This document shows, piece by piece, positions 1 to 5,998 of a stretch of DNA of 22,772 nt. Position numbers and translations under genes: made by a program. The notes beneath the pieces were generated by a model. The model did not search any database, was not told the DNA's origin, and worked only from the letters and a program-made list of their open reading frames with translations. The DNA comes from JAQTTT01 sp041652755 (GTDB lineage Archaea; Nanobdellota; Nanobdellia; Tiddalikarchaeales; Tiddalikarchaeaceae). Positions within the stretch are counted from its first letter, which is position 1, and each line of letters opens with the position of its first letter. Location: contig JBAZGS010000013.1 in assembly GCA_041652755.1 (NCBI GenBank), forward strand, positions 1 through 22,772. The letters run 5' to 3'.

Positions 1-124
1 AAGCCACTCGAATTAGCTTTGGGTGAGAACCATTCTTCATTGTTTGGTTCGAACCTAAGGTTGGTAAGAAGGGTTAAGTCAACACAAGGTACCCGTAGGG
101 GAACCTGCGGGTGGATCACCTCCT
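1..124 (+). rRNA. 16S rRNA, 3' end (partial)
   Basis: The 5' part lies outside the window. The end of helix 44 is followed by helix 45 (positions about 92-110, core gtaggggaacctgc) and the anti-Shine-Dalgarno tail ggatcacctcc (113-123). The decoding adenines A1492/A1493 (E. coli numbering) are kept in gttaagtc. The next bases read aacacaagg, where almost all 16S genes have gtaacaagg, so three adjacent near-universal positions differ. The mature end is placed at about 124 by homology and could be off by a few bases. A hairpin and T-tract follow directly. Confidence 0.97.
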
Positions 125-129
125 TTTAT

Positions 130-233
130 TTTTTTTTCCGAAAGAAAAAAAAGTAGTAACTTTAGTTGTTGAGTGCAGAACACAATTTTTGCATTCTCCA
201 TTACAACAAGCACTACTTCGATTTTTTTATTTT
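130..233 (+). terminator. 16S trailer hairpins and T-tract (processing and/or termination)
   Basis: A perfect 9-bp stem (130-138 with 144-152, loop cgaaa) directly follows 16S. A longer three-tier hairpin comes next: 151-157 with 212-218 (7 bp), 166-171 with 204-209 (6 bp) and 172-177 with 190-195 (6 bp including one G-U). The first two structures share two bases and so compete slightly. The large hairpin is followed by seven T at 222-228 and more T at 231-233. Archaeal termination is driven by oligo-T, and 16S trailers normally carry processing helices, so this could serve either role. The next gene (248-847) runs toward it from the other strand. The function is inferred; the pairing is visible. 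Confidence 0.6.
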
Positions 234-247
234 GATTAGCGAGAGCC

Positions 248-847
248 TTATTTTCTGTAGATTATTACTATATCTTCATCTGTGCCTTCTGATTTTCTTG
301 ATTTATCGAATAATTCTTTTTTAATAGGCATGAATTCCTGCGAATCTTTTAGCCCTTGATTATGAATATAGACATTTTCTTCATCATATCCTACTATTGG
401 CACAAAATGCCCCCTGTATCCTTCTTGGTTAATCAAGACATTCCAGTTAAGGATTAATATAGGTATTTTATCTTCATTTAAATAATTTAATAGCTCGTTC
501 AATTCCATTGTTTTTTCTTCAATCTTCACTCCTAATTTTTTTGCTTCATGTGCTAGTTCTATTGATTTTTTCATGTCCATTTCACTGTAATTTTTGTAGA
601 ATTCAAACTTCATGTTATCTTCATTGAATAGTAAATGTTTTGAGTAAAATTCTGTCTTATAACCCATTAAAGCTGCTGCAATTGCTATTTGAATAGTATA
701 TATGGCTTTGCCTTCTTTAATGCCTGTCTTTTCTTCTAAAACAGTTATGTTTTCATCTTTTCCTAAGTATGCAAGAACCATTTTTAGCGCTGATGGCCCG
801 CAATTAAGAAGGGTTGTTTGCTTGAAAAAAGGAACAGCTAGTTTCAT
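248..847 (-). CDS. C39-like papain-fold cysteine peptidase
   Basis: A 199-aa soluble protein with the layout of the peptidase C39-like family. The N-terminal motif QTTLLNCGP gives Gln10 (oxyanion hole) and Cys16 (nucleophile). GHFVPIVGYD gives His147, and IHNQG gives Asn163 as the likely third catalytic residue. Classical C39 domains cut double-glycine leaders and are fused to ABC exporters. Here there is no membrane part, ABC domain or nearby transporter, so it is a stand-alone protease or an amidohydrolase-like relative of unknown substrate. The ATG start is supported by a TATA-like box about 30 bp upstream. It is transcribed toward the 16S trailer. The family call is good; the substrate is unknown. 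Confidence 0.8.
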   Translation of the reverse strand: MKLAVPFFKQTTLLNCGPSALKMVLAYLGKDENITVLEEKTGIKEGKAIYTIQIAIAAALMGYKTEFYSKHLLFNEDNMKFEFYKNYSEMDMKKSIELAHEAKKLGVKIEEKTMELNELLNYLNEDKIPILILNWNVLINQEGYRGHFVPIVGYDEENVYIHNQGLKDSQEFMPIKKELFDKSRKSEGTDEDIVIIYRK

Positions 848-872
848 TATAGTATTTATTGTTTATTTAATT

Positions 873-881
873 ATTATAAAT
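873..881 (-). promoter_or_regulatory. TATA box for the C39-like peptidase gene
   Basis: Read on the minus strand it is atttataat, centred about 30 bp before the ATG at 847. This distance fits a nearly leaderless archaeal transcript. Confidence 0.5.
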
Positions 882-907
882 ATTTTTTGTTTTTAAATAA
901 AGGTTCA

Positions 908-1037
908 GGGTTCAACAGAGCAAGTCAATGGTGTGCCAATGTTTGGCTTGGCTTGTAACTCCCTTATTGGTTTACCCCTTGCGGGTTGTGAGTTAATGCC
1001 CAAGTTTAGCGCGGTTAACTTCTTGATTATTGAACCC
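908..1037. ncRNA. Candidate structured RNA in a GC-rich island
   Basis: No convincing gene covers 848-1458. Within it, 901-1040 is about 46% GC against roughly 30% around it, which in AT-rich archaea often marks a folded RNA. Both ends pair perfectly: gggttcaa (908-915) with ttgaaccc (1030-1037), and caag (921-924) can pair with cttg (1021-1024) inside. Internal hairpins are gccaa/ttggc (935-939, 943-947), accc/gggt (974-977, 983-986) and agttaa/ttaact (991-996, 1015-1020). I do not recognise it as SRP RNA, RNase P RNA, 5S rRNA or a tRNA. The strand is unknown, and a degraded rRNA-spacer remnant is equally possible. Confidence 0.4.
951..1000. repeat. Imperfect direct repeat, copy 1
   Basis: A 24-nt block (951-974, beginning gcttgtaactccc) followed by gagttaatgcc (990-1000). 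Both blocks recur at 1181-1218. In copy 1 they are separated by a 15-nt segment that folds on itself. The ends of the unit pair as aactc (957-961) with gagtt (990-994). The agagcaa at 917-923 also has a counterpart at similar spacing before copy 2. Confidence 0.7.
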
Positions 1038-1180
1038 GAATCTTACTTTATCGGTTTTACGGTTTTGTTTTTCATGTTTTTATATTTTGTTGGACTAAAT
1101 TTTTTTTTAATGAACAATAAAATTGGCTTAAGAAGTTTGATATTATCAAGAGCAACCCGTTATTATGCAAGTTATGCTAT

Positions 1181-1218
1181 GCTTGTAACTCCCTTATTGG
1201 TTTATCAGAGTTAATGCC
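1181..1218. repeat. Imperfect direct repeat, copy 2
   Basis: Identical to copy 1 over 24 nt (1181-1204) and over gagttaatgcc (1208-1218), with only 3 nt between the blocks instead of 15. The aactc (1187-1191) / gagtt (1208-1212) pairing is kept. Upstream agagcaa (1149-1155) and downstream ttgatt (1239-1244) match copy 1 at nearly the same distances, so the duplicated unit is about 95-110 bp in all. The two copies are read in different frames, which argues against a protein origin. Confidence 0.7.
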
Positions 1219-1327
1219 TTAGTATTTGAACAATTTCGTTGATTGAAATAAGCATTCAAACTTTTAGCTTTTTTTTATTGCATTAATGTTAAAGTTTTAC
1301 CCTCAAGATTTTTGTTAAGAATTTGTT

Positions 1328-1389
1328 GAACTCTCATTGGGCCTTATTTATGTAAGACATAAAAGCAACCAATAAAGACTGTTGAGTTC
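1328..1389. other. Three-tier hairpin in the intergenic region
   Basis: Pairings are gaactc (1328-1333) with gagttc (1384-1389), attgg (1336-1340) with ccaat (1369-1373), and tttatgt (1347-1353) with acataaa (1357-1363) across an aag loop. It contains the cattgg and gagtt words also seen in the repeats upstream, so it may be a third, more diverged member. The role is unknown. Confidence 0.4.
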
Positions 1390-1418
1390 CACTTATTTCT
1401 ATTATTGGCTGAGTTCAT

Positions 1419-1440
1419 AACTATTAATTTATTAATAGTT
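1419..1440. other. Perfect 10-bp inverted repeat
   Basis: aactattaat and its exact complement attaatagtt are separated by two T. It lies 18 bp beyond the stop of the minus-strand gene at 1459-1977, so it could stabilise that mRNA's 3' end. It is AT-only and has no T-tract on the minus strand. Confidence 0.4.
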
Positions 1441-1458
1441 AGTAATATTTAAATCTTT

Positions 1459-1977
1459 TTATTGACCTTTCATTTTTTCTTTTTCTTCTTGTAAGAATTT
1501 AAGCATTTCTTCTTTTAATGTATCAGCATTATATGTCTGGTTTTCTTGGCTATTTATCCCTGATTCAGGGGATGTTTCTTTAAAAATTGCTGGCTGAGCT
1601 GAAGGTAATTTTATTATTGGCTTTTTTTTGATTATTAAGCTTTCAAGATTTTTTGGCAAATTTTTCAAGTCTTTCTCACCAATTATGCTATATGTTGACC
1701 AGTCACCATTAACCCAAGCTCTGGAGCAATATGTTGGAACCCCGTTTGTTTCCCACTTTGTTATATAAAAAGAGCTTAATTTATCAGAATCTAGCGAGTA
1801 GTCAGTATTTTGTGAAAAATTTGTTTGTTTTAAATAATTAATCATTTTGGTATAATTTTCAAGGTTGAATTCAAAATTGTGAATTATTTGGTTTTGGATT
1901 ATTAAAGATAATTCATAGGAGTTTTCATCTTTAACATCTACAAAAAAGTCAGTTCCTTGGATTTTTTTAGCATTCAT
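1459..1977 (-). CDS. Hypothetical protein with disordered C-terminal linker
   Basis: A 172-aa protein that I do not recognise. Residues 1-120 look like a mixed alpha/beta domain with many aromatics, including WETNGVPTYCSRAWVNGDWS around 75-95. A Pro/Ser/Glu-rich low-complexity stretch follows (about 121-150), then a charged helix ending EEEKEKMKGQ-like at the C terminus. There is no signal peptide or membrane segment. The ATG start has a TATA-like element 27 bp upstream, placed in the 39-bp gap to the preceding minus-strand gene, so it is probably transcribed separately. The function is unknown. Confidence 0.7.
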   Translation of the reverse strand: MNAKKIQGTDFFVDVKDENSYELSLIIQNQIIHNFEFNLENYTKMINYLKQTNFSQNTDYSLDSDKLSSFYITKWETNGVPTYCSRAWVNGDWSTYSIIGEKDLKNLPKNLESLIIKKKPIIKLPSAQPAIFKETSPESGINSQENQTYNADTLKEEMLKFLQEEKEKMKGQ

Positions 1978-2000
1978 GGTTTTTTAGAAAAACTATATAC

Positions 2001-2007
2001 TTTAAAA
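2001..2007 (-). promoter_or_regulatory. TATA box for the gene at 1459-1977
   Basis: ttttaaa on the minus strand, about 27 bp before the ATG at 1977. Spacing fits a leaderless mRNA. Confidence 0.45.
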
Positions 2008-2016
2008 TTGTTATGA

Positions 2017-2490
2017 TTATCTTAACAGGTTTGAGAATCTTTCAAATAGCCCTTGCTCTTTGAAATCTTTGCCTGATTTAAGGTAATATTCTTTTAATAA
2101 ATTATCAACGGTTTTGCAGTTGCTGTTCAAATATTTTGACATTTTTCCATTGCTTGACATGTTTCCCATCTTGCTGTGGTCTCTTGCTGCTCCGCTGAAA
2201 GTTTTTGGAATATGCATTAATTCATGTATTAATACCTTAATTTGGTCTTTCTCGCTTAATTTATTGAATTTTTCGCTTATTAATTCTATAATATACAAAG
2301 GTTTTGAGTCAAATGCATAAGTGAATACTCTAAGTGAAGGATGCAGCCTTGCGATTACTCTTTTGCTGGAGCTTTTATAGGATAACACGCATTTTATTTG
2401 GTCAGAGTTAATGTAATCTAATCCTAATTTTGTGATTATGTCTTTTATTATGGCTTCGTTTTTGTAGTCAGGCACGTATTTAAGGTTCAA
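2017..2490 (-). CDS. Putative zinc metallopeptidase with HExxH motif
   Basis: A 157-aa protein whose central VLIHELMHIPKTFSG carries the zincin motif HELMH (His89, Glu90, His93). His105 in AARDHSKMG, 12 residues on, is a candidate third zinc ligand. This resembles small archaeal and phage-type putative metallopeptidases. The start codon is TTG at 2490, overlapping the stop of the upstream gene as TTGA. A strong Shine-Dalgarno AGGTGAT three bases before the TTG supports this start. The protein is a clear paralogue of the product of the upstream gene (2487-2852): both share the MNLK start, the QI(K/R)C..SY(K/N)SSSK region and HIPKTFSG. The substrate is unknown. Confidence 0.75.
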   Translation of the reverse strand: MNLKYVPDYKNEAIIKDIITKLGLDYINSDQIKCVLSYKSSSKRVIARLHPSLRVFTYAFDSKPLYIIELISEKFNKLSEKDQIKVLIHELMHIPKTFSGAARDHSKMGNMSSNGKMSKYLNSNCKTVDNLLKEYYLKSGKDFKEQGLFERFSNLLR

Positions 2491-2852
2491 ATTATCACCT
2501 TTTCATACAATTTTTGGATATCGTTTTCTGTTAAGCCTAGGAATTTTTTTGTTTCGCCGCTGAAAGTTTTTGGAATATGAAGCAATGCAATAATTAATTG
2601 CCTTGTTTTTTGCTGGTTACTTAGCTTTTCAAAATTTGGCTGAAGTAGCTCAATGACGTATGAGGGTTTTATTTTAAAAACGTCGCTGAAGATTTTTTGC
2701 GACCCGCTTATTCTGGAGTTGCATTTGCTGGAGCTGTTGTAAGAGTGTAAGCACCTTATTTGCTCAGTGTTTAAATAAGTCCATCCTAATTTTTTAGCAA
2801 TGTATTTGATTAATTCCTCTTCTGCCCTTGCCCTCTCAAATTTAAGGTTCAT
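2487..2852 (-). CDS. Metallopeptidase-like paralogue lacking the catalytic HExxH
   Basis: A 121-aa protein homologous along its length to the product of the downstream gene at 2017-2490. Where that protein reads IHELMHIPKTFSG, this one reads IIALLHIPKTFSG. The first zinc-binding His and the catalytic Glu are gone, and only the second His and the flanking sequence remain. The C terminus is also about 36 aa shorter. The reading frame is intact and has a TATA-like element upstream, so it looks like an expressed pseudoenzyme rather than a decaying gene. The two genes overlap by 4 nt and form one operon. It might inhibit, scaffold or pair with the active copy; this is inference. Confidence 0.7.
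   Translation of the reverse strand: MNLKFERARAEEELIKYIAKKLGWTYLNTEQIRCLHSYNSSSKCNSRISGSQKIFSDVFKIKPSYVIELLQPNFEKLSNQQKTRQLIIALLHIPKTFSGETKKFLGLTENDIQKLYEKVII
2494..2500 (-). promoter_or_regulatory. Shine-Dalgarno site for the TTG-start metallopeptidase
   Basis: On the minus strand this is AGGTGAT. It is an exact complement of ATCACCT at 115-121 in the 16S tail of this window. It ends 3 nt before the TTG at 2490 and lies inside the end of the upstream gene, so the second gene of the pair is probably translated by coupling. Confidence 0.7.
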
Positions 2853-2869
2853 TAGGTATAAAATAATAG

Positions 2870-2877
2870 TATAAATT
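2870..2877 (-). promoter_or_regulatory. TATA box for the metallopeptidase gene pair
   Basis: aatttata on the minus strand, about 22-25 bp before the ATG at 2852. It lies in the short region shared with the divergent tRNA-Ala promoter. Confidence 0.45.
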
Positions 2878-2913
2878 ATAAAGAATTCTATTAATTATTT
2901 AATTTAGAAAAAG

Positions 2914-2921
2914 TTTTTAAA
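2914..2921 (+). promoter_or_regulatory. TATA box for tRNA-Ala
   Basis: tttttaaa centred about 31 bp before the tRNA 5' end, which predicts transcription starting just before the mature tRNA. This suggests the tRNA is no longer cotranscribed with 16S. Confidence 0.5.
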
Positions 2922-2948
2922 CAACTGTTTTGCTTATTATTTATTATC

Positions 2949-3020
2949 GGGCTGATAGCTCAGTAGTAGAGCGCCACATTTGCACTGTGGAGGCCGGGGG
3001 TTCGAATCCCTCTCAGTCCA
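2949..3020 (+). tRNA. tRNA-Ala (anticodon TGC)
   Basis: A full cloverleaf of 72 nt without encoded CCA. The acceptor is GGGCTGA / TCAGTCC with the alanine identity pair G3-U70 and discriminator A. The D stem is GCTC/GAGC, the anticodon stem CCACA/TGTGG with loop TTTGCAC (anticodon 2981-2983), and the T arm GGGGG TTCGAAT CCCTC. Archaea usually carry this tRNA in the 16S-23S spacer, and here it still lies between the two on the same strand. The D loop reads AGTAGTA, so the near-universal G18 appears as A. There is no intron. Confidence 0.97.
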
Positions 3021-3072
3021 TACAAAATATTATTCTTATTTTTGATTTTCCGCCAACGCTTTGTGAAACAAA

Positions 3073-3100
3073 GGGCTGGTTCCGAATCCCTCTCAGTCCA
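3073..3100 (+). pseudogene. Decayed partial copy of tRNA-Ala
   Basis: The last 18 nt (3083-3100) repeat the tRNA-Ala 3' end (3003-3020) exactly, 80 bp downstream. The copy starts with gggctg, like the tRNA 5' acceptor strand, and passes straight into the T arm, as if the D and anticodon arms were deleted. The T loop has one extra C (ttccgaat) and the T stem is mostly unpaired, so it cannot be a working tRNA. A small hairpin (3059-3064 with 3068-3073, loop gaa) precedes it. It could be a duplication scar or an old integration site. Confidence 0.7.
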
Positions 3101-3140
3101 AACCCTGATAATTTCTTTATTTGGTGATTTTGAGGTAACA

Positions 3141-3150
3141 TTTTTATTTT
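3141..3150 (+). promoter_or_regulatory. TATA-like box for the HIT gene
   Basis: tttttatttt centred about 25 bp before the ATG at 3171, predicting a leaderless mRNA. Confidence 0.45.
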
Positions 3151-3170
3151 AGGGCATTATTTTAAGAAAT

Positions 3171-3590
3171 ATGTGCAAGATTTGTGACAGAGTTAAGGAA
3201 AAAAATAATTGTTTTTATGAGGATGATAATGTTATTGCTTGTGTTTCGCCAAAACAAATTACTTATGGAAAAAGTTCAGTTTATTATAAAAAACATGTTA
3301 CTAGTTTTTTTGATTTAAGCGAAAAGGATAGGAATAATTTAATGAGCAGTGTCATGAAAGTTTCAAGTATTTTAAAAAAAAAATTTAATCCTGACCATTT
3401 CAATTTTTTATTGCTTGGCAATTATTATCATCATTTGCATTGGCATTTAATTCCAAGGTATTTGGATAAAACAAAAGATCATTTTTATTTTAATAATGGG
3501 CTTGAGCCTTGCCATATGGGCAGGGAAATCATGGGAAGATATGATATTAGTAATGTTGAAGTAAAAAAATTAGTTAATAAACTTAAATGA
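3171..3590 (+). CDS. HIT (histidine triad) family protein
   Basis: A 139-aa protein with the histidine-triad active site HHLHWHLIP (triad His88, His90, His92, with His90 the usual nucleophile). HIT proteins cleave alpha-phosphate bonds in nucleotide substrates such as AMP-lysine, ApnA or adenylylated intermediates. The N terminus has CKIC (Cys2, Cys5), seen in many HIT proteins as half of a structural zinc site. After the triad, family similarity is weak. The ATG lies about 25 bp from a TATA-like box. The stop codon directly abuts the stop of the convergent membrane-protein gene. The exact substrate cannot be told from sequence. Confidence 0.88.
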   Translation: MCKICDRVKEKNNCFYEDDNVIACVSPKQITYGKSSVYYKKHVTSFFDLSEKDRNNLMSSVMKVSSILKKKFNPDHFNFLLLGNYYHHLHWHLIPRYLDKTKDHFYFNNGLEPCHMGREIMGRYDISNVEVKKLVNKLK

Positions 3591-4580
3591 TTAATCTTTA
3601 TAAGTTATTTCAAAAAGATTGAATAATGAAGTTGTTATTAAAGGTCCAACTATAAATCCAGTGAATCCAAATGTTGCGATTCCTCCAAAAACTCCAAGCA
3701 AGAAAACAACAGGGTTTGTATTTGCTATTCTTTTGCTGATTAAAGGTTTTATGAAGTCATCAATTACGAATATGAATGCTGAGAAAGCAAGGGTTATGAA
3801 AAATGTTGCAAAGTTTCCTGTGTTTATTCCTATATAAAAGTAATAAATATTAACCCCTATTGGAACAACCATTGAGGTTATGCTTAAAAAGCACATTATG
3901 AATGTGAAAAGGGTTAATTCGAAAGCATAAGGTATTTGCAGAAATAGTAAAAAAACGAATAGCATGAGTGATTGTATTAATGACGTGAAAAATTGGGCTT
4001 GGAATATGGATTTCATCACTAAATCCATTTTGTTAAAAAAGATGTCAAAATCCCTTATTTCTCCAGGCGGAACAATTCCTTTTATTATATAAGCTATATC
4101 CTCCCAGTATTTTATGAAATAAAATAATAATATTAAGAATATTGTAAGGTTTATTAAAAGGTTTGGCACAACTAAGACTATAAATTGTATTATATTAAGC
4201 AATTGGTTTATTCCTGCTGTTGTTAAAATCTCGCTGAGATTAACGTTTTTCAGCAAAGTTATTGACAAAAAAGCTAATTCAAAATCTTTGCTTTTTGCTA
4301 ATATGTCTTTTATTCCTAAAACACTGTTATATAAGCTTATTATTATTACTAAAAAAAATATTCCTACAATTAATGAACCTATGAGTAATGAAAGTAACGA
4401 TGCAATGTTTTTGCTTGGTATTCGCGTTAATAGTTTTTTCTTTAATGGATTAACTAAGTAAGCAATTGTTAGGCTTAATACTATGATTTGGTAAAAAGAA
4501 CTGCTTAAATAAATTAAAAATATTGAAAATAGTACTGTTCCCACTAGCAAAAGCAGTTTATTAGTGTTTTTCATTAGCAT
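3591..4580 (-). CDS. AI-2E family transporter / PerM-like membrane protein
   Basis: A 329-aa very hydrophobic protein with about eight membrane segments. Two to three lie at the N terminus and two around 130-170, then a soluble stretch containing IVPPGEIRDFDIFF precedes the C-terminal group. The ending, NPVVFLLGVFGGIATFGFTG followed by VGPLITT, is the hallmark of the AI-2E (UPF0118) family. Members have been linked to autoinducer-2 export and to Na+/H+ antiport, so the substrate here is open. The annotated ATG is at 4580. A second Met two codons on is equally possible, because the TATA-like box at 4599-4607 lies 23-30 bp from either. Confidence 0.85.
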   Translation of the reverse strand: MLMKNTNKLLLLVGTVLFSIFLIYLSSSFYQIIVLSLTIAYLVNPLKKKLLTRIPSKNIASLLSLLIGSLIVGIFFLVIIISLYNSVLGIKDILAKSKDFELAFLSITLLKNVNLSEILTTAGINQLLNIIQFIVLVVPNLLINLTIFLILLFYFIKYWEDIAYIIKGIVPPGEIRDFDIFFNKMDLVMKSIFQAQFFTSLIQSLMLFVFLLFLQIPYAFELTLFTFIMCFLSITSMVVPIGVNIYYFYIGINTGNFATFFITLAFSAFIFVIDDFIKPLISKRIANTNPVVFLLGVFGGIATFGFTGFIVGPLITTSLFNLFEITYKD

Positions 4581-4598
4581 TATTTGATGCGTCTTTGA

Positions 4599-4607
4599 TT
4601 TAAATAA
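4599..4607 (-). promoter_or_regulatory. TATA box for the AI-2E family gene
   Basis: ttatttaaa on the minus strand, 23-30 bp before the two candidate start codons. It sits back to back with the helicase promoter at 4632-4640 in an 80-bp divergent region. Confidence 0.5.
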
Positions 4608-4631
4608 ATTACAGGCATTTTAGTAGTTAAG

Positions 4632-4640
4632 TTTAAATAA
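4632..4640 (+). promoter_or_regulatory. TATA box for the Pif1-like helicase gene
   Basis: tttaaataa, centred 25 bp before the ATG at 4661. This spacing favours 4661 over the in-frame ATG at 4649 as the true start. Confidence 0.5.
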
Positions 4641-4660
4641 GTTGGATAATGATTTTTGTT

Positions 4661-5947
4661 ATGAGCACTTTGTTTGAGTTTAATAATGACATTGATTTAG
4701 GCGATGAATTCAATGAGTTATTTAGAAGGGTTGAAAACAGCAGAGATTCTTTTTTTATTACTGGCAAAGCAGGAACTGGTAAGTCAACGTTTTTGAAGTT
4801 TTTTTCCAAAAAAACCAAGAAAATGTTCGTGATTTTAGCTCCAACTGGAATAGCTGCTTTGAATGTTTCCGGCCAAACAATTCATTCTTTTTTTAAATTT
4901 CCTCCTAGAATAATCACTGATTCTAATGTAAAAAAAGTTGAAAATAATAAGCTTTACTCCAGAATTGATTGCATCATAATTGATGAAGCTAGCATGGTTA
5001 GGGCTGATTTAATGGATGGCATTGACAAGTTCATGAGATTAAACGGCAAAGATTCTAAGCTGCCTTTTGGAGGATGCCAATTGCTGCTTTTTGGCGATTT
5101 GTTTCAGCTGCCTCCAGTATCAAGGGATTCAGAGTATATTTTTTCTAATTATTACGCGTCTCCTTATTTTTTTGATGCAAAATGCTTCAAAAAATTTAAT
5201 CTTAACACTATTGAATTGGATAAGATTTACAGGCAAAAAGAGGAGGATTTTATAAGCATCCTGAATGAGATTAGGAATGGAGATATAAGCGATGAATCAT
5301 TGAGAATTATTAACTCTAGGGTTTCAAGGGAGCCTGATGACTCCCTTATTCTTACCTGCAATAATTGGCATGCTTCTAATATTAATAAGATGCGGATTGA
5401 AAAATTGCCTGGCAATAAAAGAGTGCTGAATGGAGAGGTTACTGGTGAGCTTAAGGAGTTTCCAGTTGACAAGGATTTGGAATTAAAGATTGGGGCAAAA
5501 GTAATGATTGTAAAAAATCATCCTGAGTTCTTATATTACAATGGAAGCATAGGATTGGTTCATGATATCAGCAAAGAATTAGTGACTGTTAAATTAGAAA
5601 ATACTTTTGTGGGCATTGAAAAGAATACTTATGAAAAAATTAAGTACGATTATGATGAAAGGCATGACAAGATTTTTTCAAAAACTGTTGCAACTTTCAA
5701 GCAGTTTCCTTTAAAACTTGCTTATGCTTTGACTATTCATAAAAGCCAGGGTCAAACCTTTGAAAATATCACTATTGATTTCGGATCTGGCGCTTTTGCC
5801 CATGGCCAAGCTTATGTTGCTTTAAGCAGGTGCACTTCGCTTAATGGATTAAAGCTTTCTAAGCCCTTAAGAAAAAGCGATATAATTATTGACAAGAGAA
5901 TTAATGATTTTTTGAACCCTGTGCAGAAAGATTTTAATGATTTTTGA
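4661..5947 (+). CDS. Pif1/RecD-like SF1B DNA helicase
   Basis: A 428-aa helicase core. Walker A is GKAGTGKST (35-43), Walker B is IIIDEAS (about 105-111) followed by MVRADLMD, the Pif1 signature-like region. Motif III is GDLFQLPPV (145-153), and near the C terminus come AYALTIHKSQGQTF (motif V) and YVALSRC (motif VI). SF1B enzymes move 5'-3' on single-stranded DNA, and Pif1 members resolve forks, R-loops and G-quadruplexes. There is almost nothing beyond the core, so it is a minimal form. I chose the ATG at 4661 because of the promoter spacing; an extension of four residues to 4649 is possible. The gene is alone in its transcription unit. Confidence 0.9.
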   Translation: MSTLFEFNNDIDLGDEFNELFRRVENSRDSFFITGKAGTGKSTFLKFFSKKTKKMFVILAPTGIAALNVSGQTIHSFFKFPPRIITDSNVKKVENNKLYSRIDCIIIDEASMVRADLMDGIDKFMRLNGKDSKLPFGGCQLLLFGDLFQLPPVSRDSEYIFSNYYASPYFFDAKCFKKFNLNTIELDKIYRQKEEDFISILNEIRNGDISDESLRIINSRVSREPDDSLILTCNNWHASNINKMRIEKLPGNKRVLNGEVTGELKEFPVDKDLELKIGAKVMIVKNHPEFLYYNGSIGLVHDISKELVTVKLENTFVGIEKNTYEKIKYDYDERHDKIFSKTVATFKQFPLKLAYALTIHKSQGQTFENITIDFGSGAFAHGQAYVALSRCTSLNGLKLSKPLRKSDIIIDKRINDFLNPVQKDFNDF

Positions 5948-5963
5948 CTGAGTATTTCGTCAA

Positions 5964-5971
5964 ATTTATAT
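5964..5971 (+). promoter_or_regulatory. TATA box for asd
   Basis: tttatata, about 31 bp before the ATG at 5999, giving a leader of only a few bases. Confidence 0.5.
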
Positions 5972-5998
5972 AGTTAAATATTTATTTAAAATAATGCT

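Noticed and set aside
933..1214. 93-aa open frame on + with a hydrophobic middle
   Set aside because: It overlaps the folded GC-rich island, and the duplicated 24-nt block falls in two different frames within it. The hydrophobic run is explained by T-rich DNA.
2930..3127. 65-aa open frame on +
   Set aside because: It runs straight through the tRNA-Ala gene and the tRNA fragment, so it is not a protein gene.
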